Assembly (NCBI RefSeq): GCF_002161595.1
Contig: NZ_NFID01000003.1
Coordinates: 62,001-126,000 of the forward strand
DNA: 64,000 nt
Origin: Gemmiger sp. An50
GTDB lineage: Bacteria; Bacillota; Clostridia; Oscillospirales; Ruminococcaceae
Direction: 5' to 3'
Shown: positions 16,105 to 23,184 of the stretch, piece after piece
How the letters are laid out: the number at the start of each line of letters is the position of its first letter
Numbering within the stretch: the first letter of the stretch is position 1
Position numbers and translations under genes: made by a program
The notes under the pieces: model-generated
What the model was told of the DNA's origin: nothing
The model's input: the letters and a program-made list of their open reading frames with translations, nothing else
Database searches by the model: none

Positions 16105-17609
16105 GCGAGCCCATTGCCCTCTACCTGCGCCTGAGTGCGGCGGACGGCGAGGGCGGCGAGAGCGGGTCCATCGCCAATCAGCGCGCCTATCTGCACCGGT
16201 GGGCCACCGAAAATGGGTATCGGGTGGTGGCGGAATTTCAGGACGATGGTTATACCGGCACCGACTTCGACCGGCCGGGCTTCCAGCGGCTGATGGCCCA
16301 GCTGCAAAGCGGCCGCATCCGCTGCTTTGCCACCACCGATCTTTCCCGGCTGGGGCGCAACTGCGGCCAGGCGCTCACCCTGGTGGAGGAGACCTTCCAG
16401 CGGCTGGGGGTGCGCTACATCGCGGTGAATGACGGCTACGACACCCAGACCGCCAGCCGGGAAAGCCTGGACCCCAGCGTGTTCAAATTCCTGCTCAACG
16501 AGCTGTATGCCAAGGATTGCAGCGCCAAGGTACTGCGGGCCAAGCGCACCTTGCAGCGAGAGGGAAAATTTCTGGGCGGGCAGGCCCCCTTCGGCTACCG
16601 CATCGACCCGGCGGACAAATACCACCTGCTGCCGGAGGAGGATACCGCCCCGGTGGTGAAACAGATCTACCGGCTGTTCCTGGCCGGGTGGACCCTGAGC
16701 CAGATTGCCCGGCGGCTGGAAGAGGGCGGCATCCCCTCTCCGGCGGCCCGGCGGGCAGGACGGGAAGGGGGCCGGTGGAGCACCGCCACCCTGCGGCGCA
16801 TTCTGACCCTGCCCACCTACCGGGGCGCGCTGACCCAGCACGTGACCGAGATGACCAGCTACAAGGTGCACACCCGGCGGGCGGTGCCGCCGGCCCAGTG
16901 GGTGGTGTGCGAAAACGCCCATCTGTCGCTGGTGAGCGAGGAGGAGTTCCGGCAGGTCCAGTGCCTTCTGGGCAACCGGCGGTACGCGGGGCAAAAGGCG
17001 GAGCATCCGCTCAGCGGGCTTGTGTTCTGCGCCGGGTGCGGGGGCCGGATGTATCCCCACCGGGTGGGGCGCTACTGTTATTTCATCTGCGGTACATACG
17101 CCAAAGACCCGGCCCGCTGCACCGCCCACCGCCTGCGGGAGGATAAGCTGGAGCAGCTGGTGGTCCGGCAGCTGCGGCCCCTGTTGCAGGCTGTGGCGGA
17201 CCCGGCTCTTCTGGCGGTTCGCTTGCAGGCGCAGCTCCGTCCGGACCGGCCGGACCCGGCCCGCCTGCAGGCCAGGCTGGACCGGCTGGCAACCCAGCGC
17301 CGCCAGGCCTATGCTGACCGGCTGGAGGGCTTGATCGGCGCGGGAGAATATGCAGCGGCCGCCGCCCGGCTGCAGAGCAGGGAGGAGGAGCTGCGCCGCC
17401 AATGGCAGGCTGCGGCCGAAACAGAGCCGGGGCCGGGCCCGGCCTGGCTGGAACAGCGGGTGGCCCGGCTGCTGGCGCTGGAGCAGCCGGACCGGCCCCT
17501 TTTGGGCCAGCTGATCCGGGGGATTTATGTGCAGGAGGGCGGGCAGGTGGAGCTTCGCCTGGCCTTCGCCCGGCCCGAACCGGAAAAAGAAAGCGTCTCT
17601 GGGCTTTGA
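16101..17609 (+). CDS. Large serine recombinase (element integrase/excisionase)
   Basis: The 502-residue protein has the resolvase domain with catalytic Ser12 in ALYLRLS, and the DLSRLGRN motif of family active sites. The central 'recombinase' DNA-binding domain follows (GYRIDPADKYHLLPEED, IPSPAARRAG, YRGALTQH). A zinc ribbon (Cys310-x2-Cys313, then Cys...Cys near 326-336) and a C-terminal helical, probably coiled-coil tail complete it. Length matches SpoIVCA of the B. subtilis skin element and other ~500-residue serine integrases. It is the only recombinase in the element and lies about 230 bases from attL. A 44-codon ORF overlaps its start. It should catalyse attL x attR excision at the GG core, restoring the PBP. 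Confidence 0.95.
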   Translation: MSEPIALYLRLSAADGEGGESGSIANQRAYLHRWATENGYRVVAEFQDDGYTGTDFDRPGFQRLMAQLQSGRIRCFATTDLSRLGRNCGQALTLVEETFQRLGVRYIAVNDGYDTQTASRESLDPSVFKFLLNELYAKDCSAKVLRAKRTLQREGKFLGGQAPFGYRIDPADKYHLLPEEDTAPVVKQIYRLFLAGWTLSQIARRLEEGGIPSPAARRAGREGGRWSTATLRRILTLPTYRGALTQHVTEMTSYKVHTRRAVPPAQWVVCENAHLSLVSEEEFRQVQCLLGNRRYAGQKAEHPLSGLVFCAGCGGRMYPHRVGRYCYFICGTYAKDPARCTAHRLREDKLEQLVVRQLRPLLQAVADPALLAVRLQAQLRPDRPDPARLQARLDRLATQRRQAYADRLEGLIGAGEYAAAAARLQSREEELRRQWQAAAETEPGPGPAWLEQRVARLLALEQPDRPLLGQLIRGIYVQEGGQVELRLAFARPEPEKESVSGL

Positions 17610-17649
17610 ACGGAAGGCAGAGACGAAAATTTTTAAAAACTGGAAGAAT

Positions 17650-17684
17650 ATGGACAGGGCCCTGTCCATCGCTGCCGTTATACT
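17650..17684 (+). promoter_or_regulatory. Perfect 20-bp palindrome at the promoter of the FtsZ-like gene
   Basis: ATGGACA-GGGCCC-TGTCCAT (17650-17669) is fully palindromic and lies just upstream of a TATACT -10 box (17679-17684), occupying the -35 region. The start codon is 35 bases further on. The same half-sites with the same six-base spacing recur at 19104-19123. It is probably an operator, with the XRE protein at 19156-19503 as an obvious candidate to bind it. Confidence 0.6.
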
Positions 17685-17718
17685 GGTACAGTGATCAAAA
17701 CAAGGGGGGAGAAAGCCC

Positions 17719-18414
17719 ATGTGTGACGTTTGGACCGGGCAGCGGAACCGGCCGCTGCGGCTGTTGGCCGTGGCAGCGGGGGAACAGGGGGAATGGATGG
17801 CCCGGGAGATCGGCGGCAAAGAGGAAAAAGCCCCGTTTTGCCTGATGCAGAGCGGCGCGGACCAGGCTGCCGGGGCAGAGCTGCTCTATCTCACCGTCGG
17901 GGCAGAGGCGTACCGGGAGGTGGCTGAGCTGGCCCGGTGGGCGCGGCAGCGGGGGGCACTGGTGCTGTGGAATCCGGGCGGGCTGAAAAATGCCCGGATA
18001 CTGCCCGCCCGGGGCTGTGTGACGTTGCAAAGTGCACTGAGCCCGGAAGAGGAGCTGAGTGCGCTGCATGAGCTGTTCTGTACGCCCAGCCTGGCCACCA
18101 CGCTGGACCGAAGGATGCTGATGCAGCGGCTTTGGGCAGCTTCTCGGGCGTCGCTGGCGCTGGCGCAGGCCAGCGGCGGCGAAAAAAATCAGAGCATCGC
18201 CGCCAGTCTGGCCGCCCAGGACTGGCAAATGCCGAAGAAAGGGGCTTTGGTGGTGAGCATCGGGGCCAGTGTGGATTGCAGGCTGGAAGAGGTGGTGGAA
18301 CTGTGGCATGGAACGGTAAAGCAGACCCGAGAGCTGGAGGTGCTGTGGGGAAGTGCGTTCGACCTGGAGCAGCCGGACAGCCTTCGCCTGGTGCTCATGG
18401 CGGTGGAGCCGTGA
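17719..18414 (+). CDS. Degenerate FtsZ/tubulin-like protein lacking the GTP-binding signature
   Basis: The C-terminal 75 residues of this 231-residue protein match the FtsZ C-domain. GALVVSIGASVDCRLEEV aligns with [17 protein letters not shown] of the FtsZ in this window, and VLWGSAFD...DSLRL (Trp210 onward) aligns with IIWGTAFD...DEMRV. The N-terminal half keeps a Rossmann-like pattern (LRLLAVAAGEQG; LLYLTVGAEAYREVAELA at 55-72), but the GGGTGTG tubulin signature is replaced by VGAEAYR. It should therefore bind GTP poorly or not at all, and it is far shorter than FtsZ (386). The ATG follows AAGGGGGGAG. It might bind FtsZ and modulate assembly, which is inference. The next gene overlaps it by four bases. 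Confidence 0.72.
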   Translation: MCDVWTGQRNRPLRLLAVAAGEQGEWMAREIGGKEEKAPFCLMQSGADQAAGAELLYLTVGAEAYREVAELARWARQRGALVLWNPGGLKNARILPARGCVTLQSALSPEEELSALHELFCTPSLATTLDRRMLMQRLWAASRASLALAQASGGEKNQSIAASLAAQDWQMPKKGALVVSIGASVDCRLEEVVELWHGTVKQTRELEVLWGSAFDLEQPDSLRLVLMAVEP

Positions 18415-19025
18415 ACGGCGCGCCGCTGCCCCGGGCCTTTGCCGTCTGGCTGGACGGTACCGGCATGACCGGAGCGGAGAAGGCCGAATGCCTTCGTCTG
18501 GCCCGGAAGGGATTCGCCCAGGGGGCAGACCTGCTTTTGCTGGGGGAGCCGGGCGGCGAAGAACGTCTGCTGCTGCGGGCACTGGGCGCACAGCGGACCC
18601 GAAGCGGGGAGCCGCAGCCGTTGGGAAACTGGCAGCTGTGGCGCTGTCCGGCGGGGCGCGGCCAGCGGGAGTGCCTGACCCGGTTTCTGCAAACCGGCGG
18701 CGGGCCCGAACGCAAAAAGCTGGTGATTCTGTTTGCGGCCCCCGGCCGGGGCGGCAGGCTTCGGGCACAGCGGGTCTGGCGCAGGGCCTGCGGGGGCAAG
18801 GCAACGCCCCTGGAACGGTTCCCGGCGCTGGCGATACAGGCGGGACGGCCAAGCCAGCCGAAGCTGTGCCGCTTTGGCCGCCAGGAAAACAGCGAGTGGC
18901 TTTTGCAGCAGGCGGCCGCCGGTTGCCTGGGGCGGCAGGTGCAGGTGCTGACGGTGTCTGCCGGGCGGCGGGCTGGCTGCGGCAGGGAGCAGCTGTGGTA
19001 TCAGCTGGCCAAAAGCATTGTCTGA
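18411..19025 (+). CDS. Unknown 204-residue protein paired with the FtsZ-like protein
   Basis: The GTG start overlaps the upstream TGA (GTGA), so the two genes are translationally coupled and probably work together. The protein is basic (many Arg), with an alternating beta/alpha look: AVWLDGTGMTG at the N-terminus, ADLLLLGEPGG, KLVILFAAPGRGG, VQVLTVSAGR near the end. This could be another nucleotide-fold or tubulin-like relic, but no diagnostic motif is present. There is no signal peptide or membrane helix. A strong terminator closes the two-gene unit. Function is unknown; its only informative context is the recombinase and FtsZ-like gene. Confidence 0.65.
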   Translation: MNGAPLPRAFAVWLDGTGMTGAEKAECLRLARKGFAQGADLLLLGEPGGEERLLLRALGAQRTRSGEPQPLGNWQLWRCPAGRGQRECLTRFLQTGGGPERKKLVILFAAPGRGGRLRAQRVWRRACGGKATPLERFPALAIQAGRPSQPKLCRFGRQENSEWLLQQAAAGCLGRQVQVLTVSAGRRAGCGREQLWYQLAKSIV

Positions 19026-19035
19026 CAAACCAAAA

Positions 19036-19075
19036 AGCGCGGATGCGTGCCAATGGGCAGCATCCGCGCTTTTTT
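19036..19075 (+). terminator. Terminator of the FtsZ-like module
   Basis: AGCGCGGATGC (19036-19046) pairs with GCATCCGCGCT (19060-19070), followed by a T run. Confidence 0.88.
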
Positions 19076-19103
19076 GCTTGTGTTCCGTCGCAATTCGCTT
19101 TCC

Positions 19104-19123
19104 ATGGACAAATGTATGTCCAT
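19104..19123. repeat. Second copy of the ATGGACA-N6-TGTCCAT inverted repeat
   Basis: The seven-base half-sites and six-base spacing are identical to those at 17650-17669; only the spacer differs (AATGTA instead of GGGCCC). It lies between the terminator of the FtsZ-like module and the 3' end of the XRE gene, where no start codon follows. It could be an extra regulator site or mark the right edge of a two-gene cassette. Confidence 0.7.
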
Positions 19124-19155
19124 AGAAAGGCGTAGCATATAGAAAACGACGCGGC

Positions 19156-19503
19156 TCAGGAGTCCAGCAGCTCCAGGGCGTCATCCACCAGGCGGGCCAC
19201 CGCCTTGGCCTGGCGGGGGCTGAGCCGGCGCATCCGGTCGGTCACGTGCTGGATGGCGGCGGCGCTGCCGTTTTCCTTGTCCGGCGCGGCCAGGAACAGC
19301 TCGGCCAGGCTGACGCCCAGCCCGCCACAGACCCGGGCCAGGGTGTATATGGTGGGGCAGCGCAGGCCGCGCTCCACATGGCCCAGAAAGGCCGGGTTCA
19401 TGCCGCATTCCAGGGCCAGCTTTTCCAGGCTCATGCCCCGCTCCGTGCGCAGCTGACGGATGCGCGCGCCCACCTGCTGTGCGATCGCTTTGCTTTCTGC
19501 CAT
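19156..19503 (-). CDS. XRE-family helix-turn-helix regulator
   Basis: This 115-residue protein has an N-terminal Cro/CI-type HTH (IRQLRTERGMSLEKLALECGMNPAFLGHVERG, residues about 14-45) and a short helical C-terminal tail. It is transcribed away from the WYL regulator and toward the FtsZ-like module, with its own promoter. Small XRE proteins of this type often control neighbouring mobile-element genes. The paired inverted repeats at 17650 and 19104 flank the module it faces and are possible targets. Direct evidence for this pairing is lacking. Confidence 0.9.
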   Translation of the reverse strand: MAESKAIAQQVGARIRQLRTERGMSLEKLALECGMNPAFLGHVERGLRCPTIYTLARVCGGLGVSLAELFLAAPDKENGSAAAIQHVTDRMRRLSPRQAKAVARLVDDALELLDS

Positions 19504-19544
19504 CTCTCTCTCCCTTGCTTGTATGTTTTGATTGTGTTTTCTTT

Positions 19545-19573
19545 ACTTTAGTGTATTTGAAACCTGTGTTCAA
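19545..19573 (-). promoter_or_regulatory. Promoter of the XRE gene
   Basis: Minus-strand TTGAAC (19568-19573) and TAAAGT (19545-19550) are 17 bases apart in an AT-rich divergent region. GGGAGAGAG precedes the ATG. Confidence 0.55.
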
Positions 19574-19598
19574 ATTAGTATTGATATTATGGACTATA

Positions 19599-19627
19599 TT
19601 GAAAAGTATTATGTCAACGGGTATACT
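19599..19627 (+). promoter_or_regulatory. Promoter of the WYL regulator gene
   Basis: TTGAAA (19599-19604), 17 bases, TATACT (19622-19627). An AGGAGGGG ribosome site (19663-19670) sits six bases before the GTG start. Confidence 0.7.
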
Positions 19628-19676
19628 GAAAGAATAAATAATAACAATTTTTGTTTTATCATAGGAGGGGAATGGC

Positions 19677-20678
19677 GTGAATGATACCGGCGTGGCCCGC
19701 AAGCAGCACCGGCTTCTGAGCCTTCAACAGGAGCTTCTGGCGGGGAGGGTGATCAACAAAAAAGAATATGCCGTCCGCTTTGGGGTGACCGAAAAGAGCA
19801 TCCAGCGGGACCTGGACGATTTGAAGGCCTTTTTCGCCGAGGGCCGCGACGGCCGGGAGGTGGTGTACGAGCCTCAGGCAAAGGGCTACCGTCTCACCCG
19901 GCAGGAACCCACCAGCCTGACCAACAGCGAGGTGCTGGCCGTTTGCAAGATCCTTTTGGAGAGCCGCTCCATGGTCAAGGAGGAGATGTTCCCCATCCTG
20001 GACAAGCTCATTCAGGGCTGCACTCCCGCCGCGCAGCTGCAGCAGGTGGTGGCACTGATTCAGAATGAGCGGTTCCACTATGTGGAGCCCCATCACGGCC
20101 GCCGGTTCATCGAGTCGCTCTGGCAGTTGGGCACCGCCGTGAAGGAGCAGCGGGTGCTGCGCATCCGCTACAGCAAGATGGACGGCACCCTCTGCGAGCG
20201 GGTGGTGGAGCCGGTGGGCATCCTGTTCAGCGAATACTATTTTTATCTTGCTGCGTTCATCCGGGGCATCGACCGGCAGGAGCATTTCGACAACCCGCAG
20301 GACAAAAGCCCCACCATCTACCGCATCGACCGTATCGCTGATCTGCAGGTGACCGATGAGCATTTCCGGGTCCCTTATAAAGACCGCTTCCAGGAGGGCG
20401 AGATGCGCAAGCGCATCCAGTTCATGTACGGCGGCAAGCTGGAAAAGGTGCGCTTTGTCTACACCGGGCCCAATCTGGAGGCGGTGCTGGACCGGCTGCC
20501 CACCAGCCGGGTGGTGGGGCACGACGATCGGGGCTACCCCATCGCGGAGGCCGAGGTGTTCAGCGGCAACGGACTGGATATGTGGCTGAAAAGCCAGGGC
20601 GACTGGGTGGAGCTGGAAAAAAGCGGGGAGGAGAATGCCGCCCCCGCTTGCCCTGACCCGGCGCATGGTGTACAATAA
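19677..20678 (+). CDS. WYL-domain transcriptional regulator (DeoR-like HTH)
   Basis: The 333-residue protein has an N-terminal winged HTH (VINKKEYAVRFGVTEKSIQRDLDDL, residues about 25-50), a WYL domain in the middle (RIRYSKMDG, VVEPVGILFSEYYFYLAAF) and a C-terminal WCX-type extension. WYL regulators sense small ligands or nucleic acid and often control defence or metabolic genes. The start is GTG; an ATG five bases upstream is in another frame and stops at once. It is followed 60 bases later by cutC, possibly in one transcript. Target genes are unknown. Confidence 0.9.
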   Translation: MNDTGVARKQHRLLSLQQELLAGRVINKKEYAVRFGVTEKSIQRDLDDLKAFFAEGRDGREVVYEPQAKGYRLTRQEPTSLTNSEVLAVCKILLESRSMVKEEMFPILDKLIQGCTPAAQLQQVVALIQNERFHYVEPHHGRRFIESLWQLGTAVKEQRVLRIRYSKMDGTLCERVVEPVGILFSEYYFYLAAFIRGIDRQEHFDNPQDKSPTIYRIDRIADLQVTDEHFRVPYKDRFQEGEMRKRIQFMYGGKLEKVRFVYTGPNLEAVLDRLPTSRVVGHDDRGYPIAEAEVFSGNGLDMWLKSQGDWVELEKSGEENAAPACPDPAHGVQ

Positions 20679-20737
20679 CCCCAAACGGTCGCCCCGGTAT
20701 CTGCCGGGCCAGGGCCAAGCGAAAAGGAGTTAATACC

Positions 20738-21478
20738 ATGGAACATCTGCTGGAGATCTGCGTGGATTCGCTGGAATCCGCTCTGGCCGCCCAGGCGGGC
20801 GGCGCCGACCGCCTGGAGCTGTGCGGCAATCTGATCATCGGGGGCACCAGCCCCTCCATCGCGCTGGTGCGCCAGGTCATGGACCAGGTGCACATTCCGG
20901 TGAACGTGCTGCTGCGTCCCCGCTTCGGGGATTTCTGCTTCACCCCCGCCGAGCAGGAGGCCACCCTGTGGGAGATCGAACAGTGCCGCGCCCTGGGCGT
21001 GAACGGCGTAGTGCTGGGGGCTTTGCTTCCCAACGGTGCGCTGGATAAGGAATTCCTGGCCCGCTGTTCGGCGGCCGCGGGCGGGCTGCATCGCACCCTG
21101 CACCGGGCCTTCGACGTCTGCCGTGATCCCTTCGAGGCGCTGGAGGACGCGGTGGAGCTGGGCTTTGATACCATCCTCACCTCCGGCCAGCAGGCAAAGG
21201 CCGAGCAGGGCATCCCTCTGCTGACCCAGCTGGTGCAGCGGGCCGATGGCCGGGTGAACATCCTGGCAGGCAGCGGCGTGAATCCCGGCAACATGGAAAA
21301 GCTGGCCGCCGCCGGCGTGCGCCAGTTCCATTTCTCCGCCAAAAAAGCAGTGGAAAGCCCCATGACCTTCCGCCGTCAGGGCGTGCCCATGGGCCTGCCT
21401 GTGGCGGACGAATATCTGCGGGAATACACCGACCCTGCCCTGGTGCGCCAGGCAAAGGACCTGCTGGCAAGCCTGTAA
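20738..21478 (+). CDS. cutC: CutC family protein
   Basis: The 246-residue TIM-barrel protein starts with the family signature LEICVDSLESALAAQAGGADRLELCGNL and contains NVLLRPRFGDFCF, RTLHRAFDV and LAGSGVNPGN. Length is typical. CutC was first described as a copper homeostasis protein, but its biochemical role is not settled and many genomes carry it near sugar-related genes. Here it lies between a WYL regulator and a PTS operon and not near copper transporters, which does not favour a copper role. It is cytoplasmic. Confidence 0.93.
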   Translation: MEHLLEICVDSLESALAAQAGGADRLELCGNLIIGGTSPSIALVRQVMDQVHIPVNVLLRPRFGDFCFTPAEQEATLWEIEQCRALGVNGVVLGALLPNGALDKEFLARCSAAAGGLHRTLHRAFDVCRDPFEALEDAVELGFDTILTSGQQAKAEQGIPLLTQLVQRADGRVNILAGSGVNPGNMEKLAAAGVRQFHFSAKKAVESPMTFRRQGVPMGLPVADEYLREYTDPALVRQAKDLLASL

Positions 21479-21577
21479 GGCCACAAATCCAACCAAATTT
21501 CAAGGCATGAATTGCACAAATTAGCGAAAAAATGTTTGTGCAAACAATAGAAAAGAATTCGATTCTCTGGAAAAATA

Positions 21578-21606
21578 TTGACAGTCTGTGAACGGGTTGG
21601 TAAGAT
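21578..21606 (+). promoter_or_regulatory. Sigma-A promoter of the LicT/PTS operon
   Basis: TTGACA (21578-21583), 17 bases, TAAGAT (21601-21606). The transcript starts just before the antiterminator/terminator region. Confidence 0.85.
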
Positions 21607-21624
21607 TTAGCTGACAAGAACAGT

Positions 21625-21710
21625 GGGTTGTTACTGTACGGCAGGCAAGACCATATTCAAACACGTCTCTTCCGCAAACGCGGAGGAGAGTTTTGAATAT
21701 GGTTTTTTTT
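21625..21710 (+). promoter_or_regulatory. Ribonucleic antiterminator (RAT) and overlapping terminator
   Basis: Positions 21625-21652 match the BglG/LicT RAT consensus (GGGTTGTTACTG...GGCAGGCAAGACC). The RAT 3' end overlaps a terminator stem: ACCATATTCAAA (21650-21661) pairs with TTTGAATATGGT (21692-21703), then eight T. By analogy with B. subtilis licT/sacT, binding of the antiterminator to the RAT blocks the terminator and turns on the PTS operon. This is a clear autoregulated design. Confidence 0.92.
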
Positions 21711-21742
21711 ATTGCCTTGACCGGGGCGAGAGGAACGTGCGA

Positions 21743-22576
21743 ATGAAGGTATTGAAATCCATCAACAATAACGTTGTGTCCTGCCTGGACGAAAACGGCC
21801 AGGAAGTGATCGCCATGGGCCGCGGGCTTGGGTTTGCCCTTCGCAGCGGCGATGAGCTGGATGAGACCAAGGTGGAAAAGCTGTTCCGTATGCAGACGCC
21901 GGACGAGGCGCGCCGCCTGACCGATTTGTTCTCCACGCTGCCGAGCCAGCAGATCGAGCTGTGCAGCCGCATCGTGGACCGGGCCACACAGGATCTGGGC
22001 CGCAGGCTCTGCCCCAGCGTCTATCTGACCCTCACCGACCACATCTGTTTTGCCATCGAGCGCCTGCGCCAGGGCACCGTGTTCCAGAACACCCTGCTGG
22101 CGGAGGTACGCACCTTCTACCCGCGGGAGTACGCGCTGGGCAAATACGGCCTGGAGCTGCTCTGGCAGGAGCTGGGCATCCGCTTCCCGGACGACGAGGC
22201 CGCCAACATCGCGCTGCATCTGGTAAACGCGGAGTATGAGAACTCCATTCAGGATACCCTGCGCATCACCCAGACCCTGCACGACGTGCTCACCAGCCTG
22301 GCGGGCTGGCCCCGGCTGAATCTGGACCAGGAAAGCGGCTTTTACGACGAATTCACCGTGCACCTGAAATTCCTGGTGTTCCGGGCTTTTTCCGGCCAGA
22401 AGCAGACCCAGAAGGACCCCCGCTTCGTGGAGGCGGTGCGGCAGTGCTATCCGGAGGAATTCCACTGCGCCCAGCAGATCGTGGAAGGGCTGGGCAGCCG
22501 CAGCGGCACCAGGCTGCCCCCTGAGGAGGAGGCCTATCTGGCCGCCAGCCTGCACCGCACCTGCAGGAAAGTTTGA
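21743..22576 (+). CDS. licT: BglG/LicT-family transcriptional antiterminator
   Basis: The 277-residue protein has the RNA-binding CAT domain (MKVLKSINNNVVSCLDENGQEVIAMGRG, residues 1-55) followed by two PTS regulation domains. Conserved phosphorylatable His residues are visible in TDHICFAI and IALHLVNAEY (PRD1) and FTVHLKFLV and AASLHRT (PRD2). It binds RAT hairpins in nascent mRNA when dephosphorylated by transport of its sugar. Its own leader carries a RAT, and IIA, EI, HPr and IICB genes lie downstream. The ATG at 21743 is preferred because GAGAGGA precedes it and upstream codons overlap the terminator. Confidence 0.95.
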   Translation: MKVLKSINNNVVSCLDENGQEVIAMGRGLGFALRSGDELDETKVEKLFRMQTPDEARRLTDLFSTLPSQQIELCSRIVDRATQDLGRRLCPSVYLTLTDHICFAIERLRQGTVFQNTLLAEVRTFYPREYALGKYGLELLWQELGIRFPDDEAANIALHLVNAEYENSIQDTLRITQTLHDVLTSLAGWPRLNLDQESGFYDEFTVHLKFLVFRAFSGQKQTQKDPRFVEAVRQCYPEEFHCAQQIVEGLGSRSGTRLPPEEEAYLAASLHRTCRKV

Positions 22577-22668
22577 GCACTGCGCCGCGTAACAATAATT
22601 AACAGACCCCGAAACCATTTCGATTTTGTATAACACAGGACGATCAAGGAAAGGAAGGAACCATTATC

Positions 22669-23163
22669 ATGGGCATTTTCGACAAACTGTTTGGCAAGAA
22701 ATCCAGCGGCATCACGCTGGGCGCGCCGGTGGCCGGCGAGGCCGTTCCCCTGAACCAGGTGAGCGATCCCACCTTCGGTGAGGAGATCCTGGGCAAGGGC
22801 GTTGCGGTGAAGCCCACCGGCAACCGTGTGGTCGCCCCCTGCGACGCCACCGTGGACCTGATGTTCGACACCGGTCACGCGGTAAGCCTGAAGGCGGACT
22901 GCGGCGCTGAGGTGCTGATCCACGTGGGCCTGGAGACCGTCTCACTGAAGGGCGAGCACTTCACCACCCACGCCAAGACCGGCGACCATGTGAAGGCAGG
23001 CCAGCTGCTGATCGAGTTCGACCGGGAGGCTGTGGCCGCCGCCGGCTTCGACACCATCACCCCCATGGTGATCTGCAACACCGCGGATTACAAGGAAGTG
23101 AACGCCCACACCGGCGCTGCCGTGAGCGAGGGCGACACCATTCTGACTCTGGTCAAGGAATAA
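22669..23163 (+). CDS. crr: PTS glucose-type IIA component
   Basis: This 164-residue protein is a free-standing EIIA of the glucose family: VVAPCDATV, MFDTGHAVSL (first conserved His) and VLIHVGLETVSL (phosphorylated His). It accepts phosphate from HPr and passes it to the IIB domain of the IICB permease encoded three genes downstream. Spacing within the operon is tight (21 bases to ptsI). Besides transport, such proteins can signal sugar status; in Firmicutes the main target is the PRD antiterminator encoded just upstream. Confidence 0.94.
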   Translation: MGIFDKLFGKKSSGITLGAPVAGEAVPLNQVSDPTFGEEILGKGVAVKPTGNRVVAPCDATVDLMFDTGHAVSLKADCGAEVLIHVGLETVSLKGEHFTTHAKTGDHVKAGQLLIEFDREAVAAAGFDTITPMVICNTADYKEVNAHTGAAVSEGDTILTLVKE

Positions 23164-23184
23164 AAAGAGAGGAGAACAGGCGTA

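Noticed and set aside
15741-17819. A 692-codon minus-strand open frame over the recombinase
   Set aside because: Shadow of the recombinase; no recognisable domain, low-complexity Gln/Pro/Gly content.
17719-18414. Functional second FtsZ
   Set aside because: The GGGTGTG signature and much of the GTPase domain are missing, so it cannot be a normal GTP-dependent FtsZ.
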